A DNA stretch of 64,000 nt from Chrysomallon squamiferum (lineage: Eukaryota > Mollusca > Gastropoda > Neomphalida > Peltospiridae), in contig CM022669.1 in NCBI GenBank assembly GCA_012295275.1, forward strand, positions 1,129,573-1,193,572, in the 5' to 3' direction. The notes under the pieces were generated by a model. That model saw only the letters and a list, made by a program, of their open reading frames with translations. It made no database searches and was not told where the DNA came from. This document shows positions 52,195 through 63,591 of the stretch, in pieces; positions within the stretch are counted from its first letter, which is position 1; each line of letters starts with the position of its first letter. The position numbers were made by a program, and so were the translations under genes.

Positions 52195-52750
52195 TCTCTC
52201 TGTGTGTGTGTGTAAATGTACCTACATACGTGTGTGTGTGTGTAAATGTACACAGATATGTGTGTGTGTATATGTACATAGATATGTGTGTGTATATATG
52301 TATATACATATGTGTGTGTGTATATGTACATAGATATGTGTGTGTATATGTATATACATATGTGTGTGTGTATATGTACATAGATATGTGTGTGTATATG
52401 TATATACATATGTGTGTGTGTATATGTACATAGATATGTGTGTGTATATGTATATACATATGTGTGTGTATATGTATATACATATGTGTGTGTGTATATG
52501 TATATACATATGTGTGTGTATATGTACACACATATGTGTGTGTATATGTATATACATATGTGTGTGTGTATATGTACATAGATATGTGTGTGTATATGTA
52601 TATACATATGTGTGTGTATATGTATATACATATGTGTGTGTATATGTATATACATATGTGTGTGTATATGTATATACATATGTGTGTGTATATGCACATA
52701 CAGGTGTGTGTGTGTGCATGTATATACATATATGTGTATGTGTGTGTATT
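52195..52750. repeat. TG/TATG array with palindromic ATATGTATATACATAT units
   Basis: Units of about 25 and 50 bp combining gtgtgtgtatatgtacatag and gtgtgtatatgtatatacat. The 16-bp core ATATGTATATACATAT is a perfect palindrome repeated about ten times, so cruciform formation is possible. Confidence 0.93.
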
Positions 52751-52829
52751 TTACTGTTACAGTGTTCTAAACATTTAGACTTGATAACAATGAGCACTCC
52801 AAGCACTGGCACCGTGACACTCGTCATAT

Positions 52830-53420
52830 TGTCTTAACGTCACAGATTAGTATCACAGTATCTATATTGTCATATTGTCTTAACGTCACAGATTAGTATC
52901 ACAGTATCTGTATTGTCATATTGTCTTAACGTCACAGATTAGTATCACAGTATCTATATTGTCATATTGTCTTAACGTCACAGATTAGTATCACAGTATC
53001 TGTATTGTCATATTGTCTTAACGTCACAGATTAGTATCACAGTATCTATATTATCATATTGTCTTAACGTCACAGATTAGTATCACAGTATCTATATTAT
53101 CATATTGTCTTAACGTAACAGACTATAGTATCATAATATCTATATCGTCGCAGTCTACAGTATCATAGTATCTATATTGTCATATTGTCTTAACGTAACA
53201 GACTATAGTATCATAATATCTATATCGTCGCAGTCTACAGTATCATAGTATCTATATCTTCACACTGTCATAACGTCACACTGTCTTTGCTATCTTAGAT
53301 CATTATCGTCAAACCGTTTTAACGTCAGACTCTGTAGTATCACAGTATCTATATCGTCAAACTGTCTTAGCGTCATACTGTCTATAGTATCATAGCATCT
53401 GTATCGTCAAACTGTCTACA
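52830..53420. repeat. 46-bp minisatellite sharing its core with the 51.6-kb array
   Basis: About six units at 52830-53105 with cttaacgtcacagattagta, tcacagtatctatattgtca and tattgt. These decay into longer variants with a twofold repeat of gactatagtatcataatatc. The cttaacgtcacag core matches the array at 51540-51835. Confidence 0.93.
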
Positions 53421-53625
53421 ATTTCATAGTATCTGCAGTGTCACATTGGGTATAGCGTCACATTGTATGTAGTCATAATGACTAATGCGAAGTGCCGAAC
53501 TATCTCTAGTACCAGAGTGCCTATAGCGTCACAGAGTGCTCAGTATTTCTACAGTCGGCTGTATCAAACTGTTGTGTTACATCACATCTGTTACAATTTA
53601 ATTACATAATGTTTTCAGTACTTAC

Positions 53626-53675
53626 CCATAGAAACGTCAATATGTGCATAGTTTTCACTTTTGCAAAGTTTTAAC
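53626..53675 (-). CDS. Possible small coding exon, gene unknown
   Basis: The segment has acceptor CTTTGTCGTTTCAG and donor TATGG|GTAAGTAC, with one frame open throughout its 50 nt: LKLCKSENYAHIDVSM, starting after one base and ending one base into a codon. Both splice sites are good, but the piece is short and I recognise no family. It could be an exon of the same minus-strand gene as 34848-34948 or of another, or chance. Confidence 0.25.
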
Positions 53676-53864
53676 CTGAAACGACAAAGTACATAGCAGT
53701 TTAATACAGGTTTACTGAATATGAAAAAAGAAGACAAAAGATAGAGTATTAGAGAATCGAGCAGTAAATGCAGATTTTAATCATTTATGTTCTGACACAG
53801 TCTGTTGCATTTTCCATTGAGTACTTTATGAACGTGACATGATTTTTATTTTTTTACATACATG

Positions 53865-54115
53865 CGTATCTTTATTAATACGTACACGGGTGTATGCACA
53901 TATACACAATTATGCATTAATACATATATACATTCATACATACATACGTACATACATATATACATACATACATACATACATATATATACACACACACAGA
54001 CACATGCATACATACTCACATATATACAAACATACATACACACAGAAGTACATGCACATAATACATACATATCTACATACATATATAGATATATACATAC
54101 ATATATACATATAAA
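53865..54115. repeat. ACAT/CA microsatellite
   Basis: Imperfect acat and atac units over 250 bp. Confidence 0.9.
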
Positions 54116-54267
54116 GAAACACAGATGGAGTAATCAGGGAGAGAGGGAAACGTGTAGTGTTTTAGATATAACGGAGACTGTGTAATTACTTCGCTCGCCT
54201 GTTAACACTTTGTTTTCATACAGTGTACTGACACTCATCTGCTCTGTTAATGAAAACGCTACAAGGC

Positions 54268-54577
54268 AGTGTGAAGTGTGTCTTCGTGTTGTGTTGAATA
54301 CTCAGTTCCTTTTTCCTTTTAAATTCTGAGAAGCTGGGATCGCGTCCTGATACCGACTTTCTTCTTTGATTACTTTTGTGAATTTGGATTTAATTTATTT
54401 TATTATCTTCGTTTTGTTTTGAAAAAACCCCTGAACATAATCATCTCAATTTTTGGCGATATTAAAACATGCATACTTGTTGAAATCTATAAAAAAATAT
54501 ACACTTGAATACGTGACCTTTCAAAACGCTATAAATATCCTAGACTCTGATCACGATCACATGATTAAATCAGGGAT
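54268..54577 (+). repeat. Left arm of a ~2-kb inverted repeat
   Basis: Pairs in reverse complement with 55973-56252. Shared blocks include cagtgtgaagtg, cgtcctgataccg, ttgattacttttgtgaatt and tataaatatcctagactc. The arms have diverged. The spacer is about 1.4 kb and shows no transposase-like frame. Confidence 0.85.
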
Positions 54578-55317
54578 GGTTAATTTTAAAAGTTAGATTT
54601 GTTTTACAATACAAGGCTGAGATGTGATGGGTCGCATGGTCAGCTTTCATTGTTTCGTTCTCTGTTGCACCCACCGCCGTACTGACGTGACACAGACTGT
54701 GATATTTTGAATATAAAAATTCCTCGCTGCTAATGGATTAGTTAGAAGAATGGCTGATTCAGCCTGTCGTATTAAAAAAAAACACCCTATAATACGACAT
54801 CCTAGAACTACTAACAACTAAATATGTGATAAACACAATTAATAATTCATACAATGATGAATACTTATCTAGCAAAACGTCGTGTTTAGTTTTGAAAAGT
54901 GAGACTGTCGTGGCTGTCGTGTAAGAATGGTGTGCTGCGTACAACACATTTGTCAATCCCTCATGTGCAGTAAAATATTGCAGTGTATTTTAAAAAATGA
55001 AATAATGTAGATGTGAAACCTACAGAGACAATAAATAGTGAAATTTCGCACCGTAATGTTTATTAGTTTGCAATATTAATGTAGATAAAAATGATTCGCC
55101 GTGTATCGAGTGTGGGCGGCATTACTTATTAAAATGACCTGCTACTAGTAGCTGGCAGTTTACGATACCACAACGCCATTTCATGCGAGCCGTTTACACA
55201 CGGTTGTCTACTAGCAATTCCGTTCGGATAACTTCGGCTAGTTTCGGGAACTCGGAGATGTTCTTGCGATCACTTCTGATAAAGATTAAATTTAAACATT
55301 TTCCGAAGACATTGTCA

Positions 55318-55445
55318 TCGTCGTCGTTATTATAATTGTTATTGTTATCACTATTTTATTATTATAATTTTATTACCATTATTATTATCATTATTATTAT
55401 TATTATTATGATTATTATTATTATGATTATTATTATTATTATAGT
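55318..55445. repeat. (ATT)n patches
   Basis: ATT/TTA units between the arms of the inverted repeat; a TTC/TTA tract follows at 55855-55918. Confidence 0.9.
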
Positions 55446-55870
55446 TATAACTTCATATTCAAAGCGAGTATAATAAACACTTTACGATAAGACAGGTGAG
55501 AGCTCGGTTTGGGAGAGCGCGCGCCTGAAGATCGATAGTTCCGAGTATCTCCTTGCAGTTATATCTCGTTCCAACTATCTCTCCGGCCGTGTTAATCACA
55601 GACAACCGACTGTTAATAGAAACACTTCGCTGTTTTGTTTTTTTCACACACAAAACAAGACAGCTGAGATAATTTGTCAGAAAGTCTCAACACTTGTATC
55701 TCGTTTTAACACTTTTACAAAAAACAATTTCACAACTTACGTCGTATTAGCATTGTTCTTACCATCAGCGGTAACAGCACGTCAGTGTTTTTACATTTAT
55801 TTCTGTCGATTAAAACACAAGTATCTAGATGTTAACAGAATATTTATTATCATTTCTTCTTCTTCTTTTT

Positions 55871-55901
<31 letters not shown>

Positions 55902-55972
55902 TTATTATTATTATTAGTGTAAGTATTAGTATTGGTATTGCAGTCTTTCTTTATTACGAACTATTATTACTA

Positions 55973-56252
55973 TTAATCACGTGATATGAGTCTAGGATAT
56001 TTATAGCATTTTAAAAGGTCACGTACTCACGTGTATATTTTTATAGATTACAAGAAATATGCGTGTTCTAATATCGTCAATTTTGAGATGATTGCGTTCG
56101 GTATTTTCAAAAAAAAATGATTAAAATAAAATAAAATTCAGTTCGAATTCACAAAAGTAATCAAAGACAGAAAACCGGTATCAGGACGTGATCGCAGTTC
56201 TCTGAACTTTAAAACATGAACTGAGTACAACATCAACTCACTTCACACTGCT
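55973..56252 (-). repeat. Right arm of the ~2-kb inverted repeat
   Basis: Reverse-complement partner of 54268-54577. Outer borders are near 54268 and 56252. I see no clear target-site duplication beside them. Confidence 0.85.
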
Positions 56253-56805
56253 GTTACACAACGGTATACTTTGTATGGTAAAAATTTGTGAGTGAATTAA
56301 TTGGATGAGTTTTTAAAAACACACACAGTTTCATTTGAACTTCATCTTTTCTGGTTGATGGTTATTTTCGAAAACATAGCAATCTCTTAATTAGAAAACA
56401 GGTGTTCAAATGTAACCATATAGTGTAACTGATGCTGAACAATTCGTTAATGGTTTCAGCCAAAGGCGACTATACTAATTTAACAATTTTCTCCAGTAAT
56501 CTGTCGTGTGTATTCGGATTTTGATGTGTACAGGAATTGTTTAAAAAATAAATATTATTATTATTTACAAAAATTAAGCATGCTGTTTACATTAATATAA
56601 ACATATTACTAATGTGGTCAACGTAAATTCATTATCAGTGTATCTTAATGCAAGCAAATATCAAACAGCTACGTTAATGATAAACTGAAATAATAATTCT
56701 ATTCTTGATACAAGGACAAACAGTGATATATGCTTGTTTGAAGAACCAAAGGTAAAATTAACCTTGATTATCTAACTGATGGTAAACTGAAAGAGTACGC
56801 CATTT

Positions 56806-56972
56806 GTTAAGCCTATTAGCAGTAAGCCTATTAGCAGTAAGCCTATTAGCAGTTAATAAAGTGAATAGTTCAGTAGAAAACTAACGAGACCTTCAGAGTA
56901 GAGCTCTGTGTTAAACAGACAATACAGAACACGAGATATGATAATCATGTGTTTGAATAGAGTAAGAGATAA

Positions 56973-57031
<59 letters not shown>

Positions 57032-57125
57032 CAATAATAATGATAATAATAATAATAACAACAACAACAATAATAATATTAATAATATTAACAACAACAA
57101 CAATAATAATATTAATAATAATATC
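56806..57125. repeat. Threefold 15-bp repeat and (AAT)n/(CAA)n microsatellite
   Basis: gcctattagcagtaa is repeated three times at about 56811-56854. AAT, AAC and ATT units fill 56975-57125. Confidence 0.9.
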
Positions 57126-57696
57126 CAGGCTACAGTAAGTAACACTGTGTTGACTATTAATCACAGCCTTGTTACTGATAGTACAGGGATCGATTCAGTG
57201 CGCGTTCCACACAGATCTAACTGAGATATCAAAGAATGTTAAATAACAGTGTGTGACACGAGGAAAGTAAACCCTGTACGAACGTGCTTTACTACACTGC
57301 TATTTCTGCGTTTCTCATTAAACATACCTCTTATTATGTAGGTAATTAACACAAATATTCGTCGTATACTGAAAGATAATGTCTCTCGATATACAGATTT
57401 AGGTTAGCAGACAACTGAAAGTACGGAAAGCTGGTAAGATGTACAGTGCAGGATGTGCAACATTCCCTACGGACTGCCTCGACCAGGAAAGCTTTCTGCA
57501 GTCTACGTGACCAGGAAAGAAAACCAAACAGTAAAGAAGAACAAAACAAACTGAGATTTTTTATATACGCATCTTTTCTTTACCTACCAGCATTCGAAAA
57601 ATGAACACACCCCACTTTCCTCTTAAAATATCCCTACTGTTAGGACCAATAACAATAAACACACTTTAAAATGCCAACAAATGAAGTTAAGGGCGA

Positions 57697-57698
<2 letters not shown>

Positions 57699-57750
<52 letters not shown>

Positions 57751-57774
57751 AAAAAAATAATAATGGTAATAGTA

Positions 57775-57822
<48 letters not shown>

Positions 57823-57825
57823 GTT
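57699..57825. repeat. (AAT)n microsatellite with A run
   Basis: Two AAT runs around an A run. Confidence 0.95.
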
Positions 57826-57879
57826 GTGGAAGTAATGATGAAAACTCAGTCTACGACGAAGCATGTTAAACTGAGACAA

Positions 57880-58420
57880 ACGACGGAAAAGAACGGACGA
57901 AAACGACTGTTAATAGCGGTTTTCTATTGTCGGTGGTGCGTGACTCCCGTTAAGCAATTTCAACCGTGTTCCAGTGTTTCCATTCACAAACGACGGAGCG
58001 CGTGAAAAGAGCCCGGGAAAGAACGACACGGAACCACCCACATTTTCATCAATAAAACATCGGCTGGCTGGGCTCGCGTTGTCCGCTGTGCACGTTCTCT
58101 GTTGTCGAAGCTCTTTGAAGGTAACGGGATACGAAGTCAAACAAACGAAACAGAAGAAAACATTGCTCGCTGATTTATAGATGTGACTGAACTTCTTCTT
58201 GTGACCGCGGTCCGAACCGGCTGCCGAGTTTTGACGATTGTTGAAGCGCCATCTGCGATTCTCCGCGCGAGCCGGTTTCTATTTTTGGAAACGTCGTCTG
58301 TCAAACGTGACGTTAAGTGCTGTGGGCGTCGTGTCGCGCGCAGCCGTAAATAAAAACAAAAACAAACAAAACAAGTGGCAACGTAGCAGAGAGACCGTGT
58401 CTTAGCGCACAAAGAAATCT
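57880..58420. promoter_or_regulatory. CpG-rich patch, possible promoter or enhancer
   Basis: CpG is clearly denser here than elsewhere (for example ccgcgcgagccgg, gtgtcgcgcgcagccg). There is no tandem repeat. Frames on both strands (57974-58180 plus, 58137-58412 minus) match nothing I know. Contains CAGATGGCGCT on the minus strand (58242-58252), a partial CTCF-type core. Whether it is a promoter is inference from composition only. Confidence 0.3.
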
Positions 58421-58501
58421 TTGTGACTGGCCTGGGATTATGAATACACGAGAGTTTGACTTTGAATGCCAGTTCAGTCTAAAATAGTATCACAATTACA
58501 G

Positions 58502-58532
<31 letters not shown>

Positions 58533-58724
58533 GAAAAAGAGATAAAAAATGTGAATGGGCAAATAATGATACTTTTATTGTACGGTACAAACCTAAATTG
58601 TCTTATATTTGAAATCACAAAACAAGTTAATTGTAATAAATATAAAGCTGATCAAGCTCAACTATATAATAAGTATATACCTGTACACACCTCTTTGCAG
58701 ACAGCAAAACAATACCAATGAAAA

Positions 58725-60275
58725 GCATCATGTCACTGAGTTAACATCATGTCACAGAGTTAACATGTCACTGAGTTAACACATGTCACTGAGTTAACAT
58801 ATGTCACTGAATTAACACGTCACCGAGTTAACACATGTCACTGAATTAACACATGTCACTGAGTTAACATCATGTCACAGAGTTAACATGTCACTGAGTT
58901 AACACATGTCACCGAGTTAACACATGTCACTGAGTTAACACATGTCACTGAATTAACACGTCACCGAGTTAACACATGTCACTGAATTAACACATGTCAC
59001 TGAGTTAACACACGTCACCGAGTTAACACGTCACCGAGTTAACACATGTCACTGAGTTAACACATGTCACTGAATTAACACATGTCACTGAGTTAACACA
59101 TGTCACTGAATTAACACATGTAACTGAGTTAACACATGTAACTGAATTAACACATGTCACCGTCACCGAGTTAACACATGTCACCGAGTTAACATGTCAC
59201 TGAGTTAACACATGTCACTGAGTTAACACATGTCACTGAGTTAACACATGTCACTGAGTTAACACATGTCACTGAGTTAACATATGTCACTGAATTAACA
59301 CGTCACTGAGTTAACACGTCACCGAGTTAACACATGTCACTGAGTTAACACATGTCACCGAGTTAACATGTCACTGAGTTAACACATGTCACCGAGTTAA
59401 CACATGTCACTGAGTTAACACATGTCACTGAGTTAACACGTCACCGAGTTAACACATGTCACCGAGTTAACACATGTCACTGAGTTAACACATGTCACTG
59501 AATTAACACATGTCACTGAGTTAACACATGTCACTGAGTTAACACATGTCACTGAGTTAACACATGTCACCGAGTTAACACATGTCACCGAATTAACATG
59601 TCACTGAATTAACACATGTCACTGAGTTAACACACGTCACCGAGTTAACACATGTCACTGAGTTAACACATGTCACTGAATTAACACATGTCACTGAGTT
59701 AACACATGTCACCGAGTTAACACATCACTGAGTTAACACATGTCACTGAGTTAACACATGTCACTGAGTTAACACATGTCACTGAGTTAACACATGTCAC
59801 TGAGTTAACACGTCACTGAGTTAACACACGTCACCGAGTTAACACGTCACTGAGTTAACATACGTCACTGAGTTAACACATGTCACTGAGTTAACACATG
59901 TCACTGAGTTAACAACACTGAGTTAACACATGTCACTGAGTTAACACATGTCACTGAGTTAACACGTCACCGAGTTAACACATGTCACTGAGTTAACACA
60001 TGTCACTGAGTTAACAACATGTCACTGAGTTAACAACATGAACTGAGTTAAATATAAAGCTGTCACAACTGATATAATACGTCACCGAGTTAACACGTCA
60101 CTGCAGACAACAAAACAATACCAATGAAACATCATGTCACTGAGTTAACATCACATGTCACTGAGTTAACAACATGTCACTGAGTTAACACATGTCACTG
60201 AGTTAACAACATGTCACTGAGTTAACACACGTCACTGAGTTAACACATGTCACTGAGTTAACACATGTCAGTATG
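58725..60275. repeat. 18-bp minisatellite, about 80 copies
   Basis: Unit acatgtcactgagttaac, which contains the palindromes ACATGT and GTTAAC. Common variants are CGTCACCGAGTTAAC and CTGAATTAAC. Around 60050-60135 the array is interrupted by a copy of its own left flank (gacaacaaaacaataccaat). Confidence 0.97.
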
Positions 60276-60699
60276 TATTTATGTATGTACCTCTTGATAG
60301 AACAGGACACTTTTTGTTTTGTTTTTGTTCTTGTGGTGTCAGTGGTACGAACTGACAGAGAACTGCCTAAATACGTTCTTAACACAGAGTGGTAAAGAGA
60401 CAATAAAATCAGTTAAATTAAACACCTGGATAATGAAAATAACCCGTGAAGTTAGAGAACTTGAACTGCTAAATATCAGTCTAGAGCTGGAACGTGAAAT
60501 GCGAGGCGCTGATGTAAAACGCTGTAATCACTGTGTAACCACACAGCTGCACGTCGGTTCTCCTGTCAGACTGTGAGACACGTTTAACACGCACTCAACT
60601 AACAGTGTTCACTGATGTAACACCAAGTAACTATAGAAACTAATCATATCAGTAATTAATCTAAACTATTTTCTATCTTTTTATACGACCCTGATGATA

Positions 60700-62330
60700 T
60701 GTTCATAAGTACTGCCTTAGCTTTATTCATATCTTTATAAGTACTGTTTTATCTTATCTTTATAAGTACTGTTTTACCTTATCTTTGTGACATTGATCAT
60801 ATCTTTATAAGTACTGTTTTATCTTCACTTTGTGACAGTGATCATATCTTTATTAAGTACTGTTTTATCTTCACTTTGTGACAGTGATCATATCTTTATA
60901 AGTACTGTTTTATCTTATCTTTATAAATACTGTTTTATCTTCACTTTGTGACAGTAATCATATCTTTATAAGTACTTTTATCTTATCTTTATAAGTACTG
61001 TTGTATCTTATCTTTATAACTAGTTTTATCTTATCTTTATAAGTACTGTTTTATCTTATCTTTATAAGTACTGTTTTATCTTCACTTTGTGACAGTAATC
61101 ATATCTTTATAAGTACTTTTATCTTATCTTTATAAGTACTGTTTTATCTTATCTTTATAAGTACTGTTTTATCGTTTCTTTATAAGTATTGTTTTATCTT
61201 ATCTTTATAAGTACTGTTTTATCTTATCTTTATAAGTACTGTTTTATCTTCACTTTGTGACAGTAATCATATCTTTATAAGTACTTTTATCTTATCTTTA
61301 TAAGTACTGTTTTATCTTCACTTTGTGACAGTAATCATATCTTTATAAGTACTTTTATCTTATCTTTATAAGTACTGTTTTATCTTATCTTTATAAGTAT
61401 TGTTTTATCTTCACTGTTAAGTGACTGTTTTATCTTATCTTTATAAGTACTGTTTTATCTTTTCTTTATAAAATACTGTTTTATCTTCATCTTTATAAGA
61501 CTGTTTTATCTTATCTTTATAAGTATTGTTTTATCTTATCTTTATAAGTACTGTTTTATCTTATCTTTATAACTACTGTTTTATCTTATCTTTATAAGTA
61601 TTGTTTTATCTTATCTTTATAAGTACTGTTTTATCTTATCTTTATAAGTATTGTTTTATCTTATCTTTATAAGTACTGTTTTATCTTATCTTTATAAGTA
61701 CTGTTTTATCTTCACTTTGTGACAGTAATCATATCTTTATAAGTACTTTCATCTTATCTTTATAAGTACTGTTTTATCTTCACTTTGTGACAGTAATCAT
61801 ATCTTTATAAGTACTTTTATCTTATCTTTATAAGTACTGTTTTATCTTATCTGTATAAGTATTGTTTTATCTTATCTGTATAAGTACTGTTTTATCTTAT
61901 CTTTATAAGTACTGTTTTATCTTTTCTTTATAAGTACTGTTTTATCTTCACTTTGTGACAGTAATCATATCTTTATAAGTACTTTTATCTTATCTTTATA
62001 AGTACTGTTTTATCTTATCTTTATAAGTACTGTTTTATCTTATCTTTATAAGTACTGTTTTATCTTATCTTTATAAGTACTGTTTTATCTTATCTTTATA
62101 AGTACTGTTTTATCTTTTCTTTATAAGTATTGTTTTATCTTTTCTTTATAAGTATTGTTTTATCTTATCTTTATAAGTACTGTTTTATCTTATCTTTATA
62201 AGTACTGTTTTATCTTATCTTTATAAGTACTGTTTTATCTTTTCTTTATAAGTACTGTTTTATCTTATCTTTATAAGTACTGTTTTATCTTTTCTTTATA
62301 AGTACTGTTTTATCTTCACTTTGTGACACA
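60700..62330. repeat. 25-bp minisatellite rich in GATA cores, about 60 copies
   Basis: Unit ttataagtactgttttatct followed by tatct. A longer variant adds tcactttgtgacagtaatca, repeated about nine times, giving a higher-order pattern. Read on the minus strand each 25-bp unit holds AGATAAGATAA, two overlapping WGATAR motifs. Confidence 0.97.
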
Positions 62331-62335
62331 CTTAC

Positions 62336-62397
62336 TTCCCGTTCTAGCAGTACCTCATGACTGTTTACAAAACATACTGGTTTGTGTTGTCCTGTCT
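62336..62397 (-). CDS. Possible small coding exon, gene unknown
   Basis: The segment has acceptor ACGTACCACCACAG and a strong donor GGGAA|GTAAGTGTG. Of the three frames only one is open, reading TGQHKPVCFVNSHEVLLERE and ending on a codon boundary, the phase that exon 34948 needs. There is no recognised homology, and the pyrimidine tract is only moderate. It directly borders the 25-bp tandem array. Confidence 0.2.
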
Positions 62398-62954
62398 CTG
62401 TGGTGGTACGTAAGTGAATATAGAAAAGATTCGCGGAGTTTTGTGACAGTTAATAATAAAACTGAGAGAATAACAAAACCACTGGCTGATATTAACATCT
62501 GAGAGCTCGTTAGTACGAATAATACAACTACTGATAAACATGTTTTCGTGACGTTTCTTTCTGAATAAAGTGGTGAGAAAAAAAAGAAAAAAAAAAAAAG
62601 AAAAACGAAAGAAATGTTTGCCTTGCTGATTTATATTTACAAAGCTGGTTTTATCTGAGATATGCTAACAACAAAAAAGTCAGATCGCTGTTATTAATAT
62701 TTTTGTTCAGGACAGCAGAAAACAAAATTGATGAATAAATAAATAACTGTACAGTTCATGACTGCTTTTCACTTAAGTATACTTGTACTGCTTCTGTCAT
62801 GCTAATATTAGTCATCGGTATCAGAATTCTAGTGACGTCATCAAAATACTGCCCCTGCTTTGGGAGTAAGCGAGTTCGTAGATATTTCTTAGAGTCACAG
62901 AAAGGTAAACATTATTTAAATATAAACCTAAGTCTGCATACAAATCTAAACGTA

Positions 62955-63060
62955 AATATATGCCAAAACTTAAAGACGTAAGTCTACGACAAAATGTAAG
63001 TCTACGTCAAACTGTAAATCTACGTTTAAATCTAAATCTACGTCTAAACCTGTATCTGTA
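62955..63060. repeat. Short degenerate repeat
   Basis: Units such as aagtctacgtcaaactgtaa and aatctacgtttaaatctaaa. Confidence 0.75.
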
Positions 63061-63576
63061 GAGATGTTACCTAACAATGTGAACATGCATTGACCTCTGA
63101 GAAGAAATGTGTTTTTAATATTCAAACTCATCAGATGAGACTGAAACTTCTGTCGATAAAACTACACAATGATTCTGGTAACTGTTAAAAATACTGGAAT
63201 ATCACAGTTTTCACTGAAGATAAAGGTTTGTGGAAGATAATAACAAAGTGTGTGACTGAGGAAAGGTCGAAGTTTAAAATTACTTCATACGTCGTCCACT
63301 GGAGGTGATAATTATCGATAATGACAAATACAGCATTACGACGACTTCTGCAACAAAAGTGACAATTAAAAAGAATATAGCAAAAACAACCTTAAGCATT
63401 CATCACAGGTCGCCGACTGCAGTTTACACAAATTACATAAACTTTGTTTTTCTCAGTTCAGACGCAAGGTGTCAAACGGTATCAGCAGAACATTTTCTGT
63501 GTTAAATTTGTAAATCTTCGTTTAAAACGCAAACATTTGTCATGCATATTAATCTGAATCGCGCGAAGCGTGCACG

Positions 63577-63591
63577 CCACCAGGCGGCGCT
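63577..63591 (+). promoter_or_regulatory. CTCF-like motif
   Basis: CCACCAGGCGGCGCT differs at one position from the well-known CTCF core CCASYAGRKGGCRSY. It sits in a short GC-rich patch (63560-63630) within AT-rich sequence. Binding is not shown by the sequence. Confidence 0.35.

Noticed and set aside
52121-52837. Frames of 160-200 codons on both strands
   Set aside because: Repeat translations of the TG/TATG array.
57594-57649. Possible minus-strand exon with acceptor GGTCCTAACAG and donor CTG|GTAGGT
   Set aside because: One frame is open but the acceptor lacks a good pyrimidine tract and the peptide is not recognisable.
58137-58412. 91-codon minus-strand frame in the CpG-rich patch
   Set aside because: No similarity to a known protein; an overlapping frame exists on the other strand, as expected where stops are rarer.
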